Positions 1-5,159 of a stretch of 5,965 bases of DNA are shown one piece after another (the stretch's first letter is position 1; each line of letters begins with the position of its first letter). The translations under genes and the position numbers were made by a program. The notes beneath the pieces are model-generated. The model saw only the letters and a list, made by a program, of their open reading frames with translations. It was not told where the DNA came from and searched no databases. The stretch spans positions 1 through 5,965 of the forward strand of contig CAJWIA010000101.1 in assembly GCA_913040765.1 (NCBI GenBank), read 5' to 3'. Origin of the DNA: an uncultured Anaerolineales bacterium (GTDB lineage: Bacteria > Chloroflexota > Anaerolineae > Anaerolineales > UBA11657).

Positions 1-701
1 TTTAGTCTACCCAAGCTTATAGTTCGCGCACCATCAGCTAAGGTATCAGGTTCCTGGTCATTTGAAATTAGAATGCCATTTCGCAAAGATCGGGCAGCAT
101 CATTTGCCATTGATGGCTCTGCTCCCCAAACTGATATATCGACATCCTTAGAACGCAATCCAGATATTATTCCTGAGCTTAGACCACCTCCACCTACAGG
201 TGCTATGATAGCGTCAATGTATGGTACAGAGTCAGCTAATTCAGTACCTAGTGAAGCATTTCCAGAAATCACATGCTTATTGTCATACGCACTACACACG
301 TAATAATCTGGCAAAGATTTCGACAATTCTAATACGCGCTGTTCTCGTGATACGATGCTCACATCGACAAGATCGACTATAGCACCATAACTTCGGACTG
401 CCTCCACCTTCACTCGCGCTGCCGTATTTGGCATCACAATAGTGCATTTTCGGTTTATCATTTTTGCTGCACAAGCAAGGGCCTGACCAAAATTGCCGGA
501 CGAAGCAGCTACAAAACCTGGGGCATCAACTTGATTGACAACATTCCATGCTGCTCTGAACTTGAAGGAACCGGTGACCTGACATAATTCACTGATAAGA
601 TAAATTTCGCAATCTGCCAGTTCGTTCAAATGAGTACCTTGTATGATATGGGTAGGTATTATTGGATCAGAACTTTCAGTATTTTCGATTCTTATATTCA
701 T
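1..701 (-). CDS. PLP-dependent serine/threonine dehydratase family protein (C-terminus beyond window)
   Basis: Reading the minus strand from the ATG at 701 gives 233 uninterrupted codons to the window edge. A TGA directly precedes the ATG, and AGGAG lies 8 nt upstream, so the start is well supported. Fold-type II PLP motifs appear in order: TGSFKFR with the Schiff-base lysine at K47, the phosphate/cofactor loop SSGNFGQA (67-74), the glycine loop PVGGGGL (168-174), GAEPSMAND (193-201), and PDTLADGARTISLG (218-231). The order and spacing match serine/threonine dehydratases and serine racemase. E195, A199 and D201 fall where serine racemase binds its divalent cation. Family members run about 310-330 residues, so roughly 80-100 are missing. 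The expected reaction is deamination of L-serine or L-threonine to a 2-oxoacid plus ammonia, in the cytoplasm. Serine racemase, hydroxyectoine-type (EutB-like) or 3-hydroxyaspartate dehydratase activities cannot be excluded. It is transcribed away from the transporter operon. Confidence 0.88.
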   Translation of the reverse strand, partial: MNIRIENTESSDPIIPTHIIQGTHLNELADCEIYLISELCQVTGSFKFRAAWNVVNQVDAPGFVAASSGNFGQALACAAKMINRKCTIVMPNTAARVKVEAVRSYGAIVDLVDVSIVSREQRVLELSKSLPDYYVCSAYDNKHVISGNASLGTELADSVPYIDAIIAPVGGGGLSSGIISGLRSKDVDISVWGAEPSMANDAARSLRNGILISNDQEPDTLADGARTISLGRL

Positions 702-709
702 TCAAATAA

Positions 710-714
710 CTCCT
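710..714 (-). promoter_or_regulatory. Ribosome-binding site of the dehydratase gene
   Basis: On the minus strand this reads AGGAG, 8 nt before the ATG at 701. With the TGA abutting the ATG, it fixes the start codon. Confidence 0.75.
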
Positions 715-840
715 ATCACAGACTCAGCACTAAATGTTAAAAACTTTCAAGGCTAGATACTATTTACAACTTGATAAACTTGTTGGTGGATAACATAAGA
801 CGACCAGTCTAATTATTATAACGACTATCAAGCTGATTTA

Positions 841-870
841 AGTATAAACCGTTCAACAAATGTCGATCAA
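841..870 (-). promoter_or_regulatory. Candidate sigma70-type promoter for the dehydratase gene
   Basis: On the minus strand TTGATC (870-865) is followed after 18 nt by TATACT (846-841). These match the -35 and -10 consensus at 4/6 and 5/6 positions. It would give a leader of about 130 nt. An alternative -10, a perfect TATAAT at 820-815, has no recognisable -35. In AT-rich DNA such matches arise often by chance. Confidence 0.25.
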
Positions 871-938
871 CAACAATTTTTTCATGAGCATATTGTAGCA
901 TCCACTAGTTAGTTACTGTTTGACTTCCAACAACAATT
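868..938 (+). repeat. Direct repeat CAACAACAATT, two copies 60 bp apart
   Basis: The 11-mer CAACAACAATT occurs at 868-878 and 928-938. A related inverted element, CAATTGGTTG, lies at 984-993, about 56 bp further on; its reverse complement differs from the repeat core by one inserted base. The first copy overlaps the candidate minus-strand -35 and the second lies inside the candidate plus-strand promoter. These could be binding sites for a shared regulator, or chance in AT-rich DNA. Confidence 0.35.
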
Positions 939-949
939 GATGATACACT
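920..949 (+). promoter_or_regulatory. Candidate promoter for the liv operon
   Basis: TTGACT (920-925) and TACACT (944-949) are separated by 18 nt. They match the -35 and -10 consensus at 5/6 and 4/6 positions. Use of this site would leave a leader of about 165 nt before livH. One CAACAACAATT repeat (928-938) lies between the two boxes, where a bound regulator could block RNA polymerase. This is a by-eye match only. Confidence 0.22.
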
Positions 950-1122
950 CTAATATTGTCCTGATACAGTACAGTAAGTCCTACAATTGGTTGTTTATTA
1001 GGTTCAATTCCTAAGGTTGTCGGGTCTGCACAATAACTTTACAGACAAAATAAATAGTCCGCCATCTTCAACTACCAGCAAATGAAGGGCCAAATGCTCA
1101 ACATACCAAATACAGGGTACAA

Positions 1123-2190
1123 GTGACTAGTTTACAAAAAACAAAGAGGATCTCATGGGTTTCGATAATGCTATGGGTACTGCGTGTCGTTGTAATTGCC
1201 CTAGTCATCTATGGGTCCGCTGTAACACTTGCTTCTGGAAAGTATGCGCCTAGCAGTTGGATCAGTCTGCTAATAGCTGGGTTGGCTCAAGGCAGTATAT
1301 ATGCCCTGATTGCACTGGGATATTCACTTGTCTATGGCATTATGCTAATGATTAATTTCGCTCATGGAGAAGTGTATATGGCCGGTGCATTTGTATCATT
1401 CTTTGTGGCTGATGCACTTGAGCAATCTGGCTTCCTACAAGCACAACCGCTGGTTACAATTTTTATATTGCTTTTGACTGCCATGGCAACCTCAACTTTG
1501 GTAGCATTAATTCTTGAGCGTGTAGCCTATCGTAGGCTACAAAATGCGCCCCGAATGATCTCATTGATCACTGCTATTGGAGCCTCATTTTTCCTGCAGT
1601 ATACATTTAGAGGTTTATTTGGTTCCGGATTTAAGGCATATCCAGTATTTGGAACAATGTGGGGACGTTGGACTTTTGGGTCAGTTACTGTACAGGTGGT
1701 ACAAGTCGTGGTAGCTATGGCAGCTATATTGATGATGGGAGGTTTATATTGGTTCGTCGAAAAAACAAAAACTGGCAAATCAATGCGCGCAGTATCCGAA
1801 GACAAGGAAATCGCATCTCTCATGGGTATAGATGTCAACAGAGTGATAGTAATCACATTCATGCTGGGAGGAATGCTAGCTGGTGCTGCAGGAGTATTTC
1901 GAGGACTTTACCAACCACAAGGAATTGGATACAACATGGGATTTTTGCCAGGCCTTAAAGCATTCTCCGCTGCAGTACTAGGTGGCATCGGTAATATTCC
2001 CGGAGCAATGTTAGGAGGAATATTCCTCGGTCTATTTGAATCTATAGGTCCTAATCTCATCCTACAAGGACTAGGTATTGTAGGAGCAAACCAACTGAAA
2101 GACGCAATTGCAATAGTGATGCTTGTGTTAGTTTTGATATTCAGACCACAAGGTATTCTTGGCGAGAAATTAGCTGAAGAAAAAGCATAA
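1123..2190 (+). CDS. livH: Branched-chain/polar amino acid ABC transporter permease, LivH family
   Basis: This 355-residue integral membrane protein is one of the two permease subunits of a HAAT-family importer. The start is a GTG with AGGG 5 nt upstream; no in-frame ATG exists between it and the TAA at 1051. Residues 14-38 form an extra N-terminal membrane segment. The LivH core begins near residue 46 with the family sequence LAQGSIYALIALGYSLVYGIMLMINFAHGE written across 54-83 (key residues N78, F79, H81, G82). The cytoplasmic loop that couples to the ATPases is at about 218-257, with SEDKEIASLMGID (225-237) followed by FMLGGMLAGAAG. FLPGLKAFSAAVLGGIGNIP (274-293) and the terminal IFRPQGILGE complete the family pattern. 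E. coli LivH is about 308 residues; the surplus is mainly N-terminal. The stop lies 4 nt before livM, implying translational coupling. Substrate specificity cannot be read from this subunit. Confidence 0.95.
   Translation: MTSLQKTKRISWVSIMLWVLRVVVIALVIYGSAVTLASGKYAPSSWISLLIAGLAQGSIYALIALGYSLVYGIMLMINFAHGEVYMAGAFVSFFVADALEQSGFLQAQPLVTIFILLLTAMATSTLVALILERVAYRRLQNAPRMISLITAIGASFFLQYTFRGLFGSGFKAYPVFGTMWGRWTFGSVTVQVVQVVVAMAAILMMGGLYWFVEKTKTGKSMRAVSEDKEIASLMGIDVNRVIVITFMLGGMLAGAAGVFRGLYQPQGIGYNMGFLPGLKAFSAAVLGGIGNIPGAMLGGIFLGLFESIGPNLILQGLGIVGANQLKDAIAIVMLVLVLIFRPQGILGEKLAEEKA
1521..1541 (+). repeat. Intragenic hairpin in livH, 9-bp perfect stem
   Basis: TGTAGCCTA (1521-1529) and its exact reverse complement TAGGCTACA (1533-1541) flank a 3-nt loop. 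It lies over codons 133-140 of livH. AAA follows, without a run of T, so it does not look like a terminator. Confidence 0.6.
2015..2028 (+). repeat. 14-bp perfect palindrome in livH
   Basis: GAGGAATATTCCTC reads identically on both strands. The nearby AATATTCC (1993-2000) can also pair with its inner part (2017-2024), giving alternative foldings. Confidence 0.6.
2060..2085 (+). repeat. Intragenic hairpin near the end of livH, 8-bp stem
   Basis: TCCTACAA (2060-2067) pairs perfectly with TTGTAGGA (2078-2085) across a 10-nt loop. It is about 100 nt before the livH stop and has no downstream T tract. Confidence 0.5.
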
Positions 2191-2194
2191 TACT

Positions 2195-4342
2195 ATGACC
2201 AAGTCAAACATTGCACATACAGTGCTAGAGCGCAAGAATGCTACTCAGACTATGTTGATTGGCATCTATTCAGGCCTGGTGGCCCTTTTCGTTTGTCTAA
2301 TTGGTATGGTTGAAACATTTGGAGAAAGGGACATCATCGGTGGAATAATATCTATGGGACACACTATGTTGATTATCATTGCTATGGGTGGTGGTGCTAT
2401 TGCAGTCAACAAGCTTAGAGAGGATATATCTACGCCTACTGCAAAAAGTAATAAAGCATCATTCTTGATTGAAATTTTGGTTGGTATAACATCAGGCCTC
2501 ATAGTTGGTACCACATTATCCGTATTCGTTTTTGCTACTGCGCTTGTTGACATGCGTTCAGTACTGATTAACGTGTCTCCTGGATTGCTTGAAATGCTAA
2601 CATTGCAAAAGCCTGTGTCTCAAGTCGTGATGACTATAACTATTTTGGGGTCACTGCTGGGAGGTCTAGGTGCAGCAATATTCAATATTACTCCAAGAAT
2701 AAGATTGCCTCTTGTAGTAGGCTTAGCATCAGTCGTATCTCTCGGTATGCTACGTGATATGATGAAGATTATCCTATCAAGAGAGGGGTGGCCAAGTGTT
2801 CTATTGAATTTCCTAGTCAAAAACCAAGGCTTGTCCATCACAGGCGCCATTACGATATTCGCAACCACAGTTGTGCTAGTTACAATCTGGCCACATATAC
2901 CAGCAATATACGATAAGATAATACGAGTAGTCGTAACTTACGTTCCCAGGACTTTACAACTCACAGTGAGTATAATATTTGCAATTACACTAGCAATGAG
3001 AATATTCTGGTTTATTGCGATAAGTGATAAAGATTTACCTGTTCTACCTATATGTAACATAGCCGCTCACTCTTCAGATGTAGGCGAGGTAGGCCTGGTC
3101 AAATGTATAAATATACTGTCTCAGGATGTCAGCACAACAACTGATCTGCTTGGGGCCAATATTGCTACCCTAGTTGGTACTATTATTACAATTTCTGAAA
3201 TGCTGATTGGAGCAAGCATTCTCTTAGGCATCATGTTTGTTCTTTGGAATATACGACAAAGAGCAAAATCAACAGACACAACATCTACATTGGAATACCC
3301 TGACAACGCATTATTAATAATCACTAAGCGCAACATTTCTGCTTTCTTTGGTGTTGCATTACTTGTATCACTTCCTATCTTATTAGGAGTATTTCCAAGC
3401 GAAGTACTCCTAAATGTTGGGCTTTATATGCTAATGGGATTTGGATTGAACATAGTTGTTGGTATGGCAGGATTGTTAGACCTAGGTTATGTAGCATTTT
3501 TTGCTGTGGGAGCTTACTCAATGGCGATGCTGACATCGCCTCGAGCCTCTATAGAACTAGGGATGTCATTCTGGGCCGCTCTTCCTATAGTTGTCCTGGT
3601 AACAGGAGCCACTGGATTGTTAGTTGGAGCACCAGTGCTACGAATGCGCGGCGACTATTTAGCAATCGTTACTCTGGGATTCGGTGAAATAGCTCGATTC
3701 CTCTTCCTTTCTGATTGGTTTAAACCCTGGCTAGGTGGAGCACAAGGCATACTCCTTATACCGCCGGTGAGCATAGGTAATGTCCAACTGATTGGACCAC
3801 ACAAACTGTATTACGTAATAATTACAGGTTGCCTTATTGCCCTATTTATATCAGCACGTTTGCGTGGATCTCGTGTAGGACGAGCATGGATGGCAATGAG
3901 CGAAGATGAGCAAGTGGCCGAAACGATGGGTATTAACACTGTTTACTACAAATTGCTTGCGTTTGGATTGGGAGCAATGATAGCTAGTCTTAGTGGAGCA
4001 GTTTTTGCAGCAAAATTAGGCACTATTTTCCCGCACAGTTTCAACGTATTAGTGTCCATTACAGCCCTAAGTTTGCTAATTGTTGGAGGCATAGGCAGCC
4101 TGCCTGGCATAATAGTAGGAGCATTAGTCTTGGTAGGACTTCCTGAACTACTCCGTGAATTCACGGAATACCGTTTGCTAATTTATGGCGCAGTTTTAAT
4201 CTTCATGATGCTAGCACGTCCGGAAGGTCTGATACCCCGAGTCCGACAAACTAGAAAAATAGATGATCAAGAACTAAACCAAGATGCATGGCTGCATAAT
4301 GAAAATGAGACTAACAATGACTCGAGTGTAGCAGTAACATAA
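2195..4342 (+). CDS. livM: Branched-chain/polar amino acid ABC transporter permease, LivM family, with long N-terminal membrane extension
   Basis: This is the second permease subunit, 715 residues against about 425 for E. coli LivM. The conserved LivM core occupies roughly 383-682: YMLMGFGLNIVVGMAGLLDL within 411-430, GYVAFFAVGAYS (431-442), LRMRGDYLAIVTLGFGEIAR (482-501), the ATPase-coupling segment SRVGRAWMAMSEDEQVAETMGI (key R563, E570-Q573, G579), then GGIGSLPG (631-638) and ARPEGLIPR (674-682). Residues 1-370 are an added region with about eight predicted membrane segments (near 18-38, 48-72, 90-116, 143-165, 170-187, 213-233, 254-275, 325-350). A positively charged linker (353-379) joins it to the core. 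The loop 276-324 carries C287 and C304 and should face outward by the positive-inside rule. The tail 683-715 is hydrophilic and rich in Asn, Asp and Glu. The ATG lies 4 nt after livH with no strong RBS, so coupling is likely. Tandem TAA codons end it. I do not recognise a function for the extension. Confidence 0.93.
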   Translation: MTKSNIAHTVLERKNATQTMLIGIYSGLVALFVCLIGMVETFGERDIIGGIISMGHTMLIIIAMGGGAIAVNKLREDISTPTAKSNKASFLIEILVGITSGLIVGTTLSVFVFATALVDMRSVLINVSPGLLEMLTLQKPVSQVVMTITILGSLLGGLGAAIFNITPRIRLPLVVGLASVVSLGMLRDMMKIILSREGWPSVLLNFLVKNQGLSITGAITIFATTVVLVTIWPHIPAIYDKIIRVVVTYVPRTLQLTVSIIFAITLAMRIFWFIAISDKDLPVLPICNIAAHSSDVGEVGLVKCINILSQDVSTTTDLLGANIATLVGTIITISEMLIGASILLGIMFVLWNIRQRAKSTDTTSTLEYPDNALLIITKRNISAFFGVALLVSLPILLGVFPSEVLLNVGLYMLMGFGLNIVVGMAGLLDLGYVAFFAVGAYSMAMLTSPRASIELGMSFWAALPIVVLVTGATGLLVGAPVLRMRGDYLAIVTLGFGEIARFLFLSDWFKPWLGGAQGILLIPPVSIGNVQLIGPHKLYYVIITGCLIALFISARLRGSRVGRAWMAMSEDEQVAETMGINTVYYKLLAFGLGAMIASLSGAVFAAKLGTIFPHSFNVLVSITALSLLIVGGIGSLPGIIVGALVLVGLPELLREFTEYRLLIYGAVLIFMMLARPEGLIPRVRQTRKIDDQELNQDAWLHNENETNNDSSVAVT
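3383..3413 (+). repeat. Strong intragenic hairpin in livM, 13-bp stem with 5-nt loop
   Basis: Left arm 3383-3395 pairs with right arm 3401-3413 at all 13 positions: 12 Watson-Crick pairs and one G-U at 3392/3404. The loop is CAAGC (3396-3400). It covers codons 397-407, just inside the start of the conserved LivM core. The left arm contains AGGAG (3385-3389), which the fold would hide. No T tract follows and the reading frame continues, so it is not an ordinary terminator. Confidence 0.75.
3523..3540 (+). repeat. GC-rich hairpin in livM, 7-bp stem, CTGA loop
   Basis: GGCGATG (3523-3529) pairs exactly with CATCGCC (3534-3540) around the loop CTGA. A weaker relative with the same loop, GTCCAA-CTGA-TTGGAC, lies at 3782-3797. 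Confidence 0.5.
4152..4167 (+). repeat. 16-bp perfect palindrome in livM
   Basis: TCCGTGAATTCACGGA is its own reverse complement. It lies in the C-terminal part of livM, over the codons for LREFTE. Confidence 0.65.
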
Positions 4343-4369
4343 TAAATATCAAGAAATGGTAATTTAGCT

Positions 4370-5155
4370 TTGAACAAATTATTTGAATGTAAAAACCTCT
4401 CCAAAGATTTCGGCGGATTAACTGCCGTCAACAAGTTTAGCTTTGATATAGAGGAAGGCGAAATAGTCAGCCTAATTGGTCCCAATGGTGCAGGCAAAAC
4501 TACATTCTTCAACCTAGTCACAGGTCTTTATCCGCCTAGCAGTGGAATGATTATGTTCAAAGGAGAAGATCTGATTGGACTTTCCCCATATGAAATTACG
4601 CAATTGGGAATAGCTCGTACTTTTCAAGCAGTACGCCTCTTCCCAGACATGACGATACTAGAAAATGCTATGGTTGGTCAACATTGTAGGAGCAAAAGCG
4701 GAATACTTGGAGCAATCCTTCGACCTCGATCATACCAAGAAGAAGAAGAACGCATACGTAATAATGCAAAGGAGCAGCTAGCATTTTTTGGTTCACGATT
4801 AATGGGTTTTCGCTTGGATCAACCAGCTGCAAGTCTATCTTATGCTAACCGCCGAAGACTTGAAATTGCTCGAGCAATGAGCACTGAAGCCAAATTGTTA
4901 CTACTGGACGAACCTGCCGCTGGTATGAACCCTAAAGAGACCATAGAAATCGCACGCTTAATCGGAAAGTTGAGAGATGAACGAGGGTTTACTATTCTTG
5001 TTATAGAACATGACATGCGAGTAGTGAAAGATGTGTCTGACCGCGTAGTAGCAATGGACTATGGCGGCAAGATTGCTGAAGGCACTTATGAACAAGTGGC
5101 AACTGATGAACACGTTATTGAGGCTTATTTAGGAAGGACAGGAATTGAAGAGTAA
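4370..5155 (+). CDS. livG: Branched-chain/polar amino acid ABC transporter ATP-binding protein, LivG family
   Basis: This is a cytoplasmic ATPase subunit of 261 residues, close to E. coli LivG (255). Motifs in order: Walker A GPNGAGKTT (37-45, K43), Q-loop TFQAVRLF with Q86, signature LSYANRRRLEIARAM (156-170), Walker B LLLLDEP with D180 and catalytic E181, D-loop AAGMNP, and H-loop VIEHD with H214. The long insert between Q-loop and signature (about 105-150) and the LFPDMTILENAMVG segment are typical of LivG. It should form a heterodimer with LivF beneath the LivH/LivM permeases. The start is TTG: in-frame TAA lies at 4343, no other plausible start precedes the conserved N-terminus, and MNKLFECKNLSKDFGG fits the family. 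No clear Shine-Dalgarno is visible in the 27-nt gap after livM. The signature has A159 and N160 where LSYGQ-type sequences are usual. Confidence 0.95.
   Translation: MNKLFECKNLSKDFGGLTAVNKFSFDIEEGEIVSLIGPNGAGKTTFFNLVTGLYPPSSGMIMFKGEDLIGLSPYEITQLGIARTFQAVRLFPDMTILENAMVGQHCRSKSGILGAILRPRSYQEEEERIRNNAKEQLAFFGSRLMGFRLDQPAASLSYANRRRLEIARAMSTEAKLLLLDEPAAGMNPKETIEIARLIGKLRDERGFTILVIEHDMRVVKDVSDRVVAMDYGGKIAEGTYEQVATDEHVIEAYLGRTGIEE
4865..4878 (+). repeat. 14-bp perfect palindrome in livG
   Basis: ATTGCTCGAGCAAT is its own reverse complement and lies over the conserved EIARAM codons just after the ABC signature. Strong protein constraint here means it may be incidental. Confidence 0.5.
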
Positions 5156-5159
5156 GATA

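Larger units (their letters stand above)
702..1122. other. Divergent intergenic region between dehydratase gene and livH
   Basis: This 421-nt stretch separates two divergent genes and must hold both promoters. I see no protein-coding gene and no complete structural RNA. It contains an imperfect palindrome at 767-785, a perfect minus-strand TATAAT at 815-820 without a matching -35, two copies of CAACAACAATT exactly 60 bp apart (868-878 and 928-938), a related inverted element at 984-993, and a small hairpin at 998-1014. The length is generous for a simple divergent promoter pair and leaves room for operators or a leader. Confidence 0.8.

Noticed and set aside
73..303. Short plus-strand open frame.
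   Set aside because: It is the antisense of the dehydratase gene, whose conserved motifs are on the minus strand.
292..474. Short minus-strand open frame with an ATG.
   Set aside because: It is an out-of-phase reading of the dehydratase gene, whose true frame is open across the whole stretch with family motifs.
998..1014. A 5-bp stem with a 7-nt loop reading TTCAATT, just like a tRNA T-arm.
   Set aside because: The following 7 nt (GGTTGTC) have no matching acceptor strand at the right distance upstream, and no D-arm or anticodon arm could be placed. It is probably a chance hairpin.
1659..1958. Plus-strand 99-codon open frame within livH.
   Set aside because: It is an overlapping +1-type frame of livH with no family resemblance; the livH frame shows the conserved permease sequence here.
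3383..3413. Reading the strong livM hairpin as an intrinsic terminator.
   Set aside because: No T tract follows, and the livM frame and its conserved core continue straight through it.
2195..4342. livM as two fused genes or a frameshift artefact.
   Set aside because: One frame is open throughout, the region before the core is a coherent membrane protein, and no stop, restart site or out-of-phase coding signal was seen.
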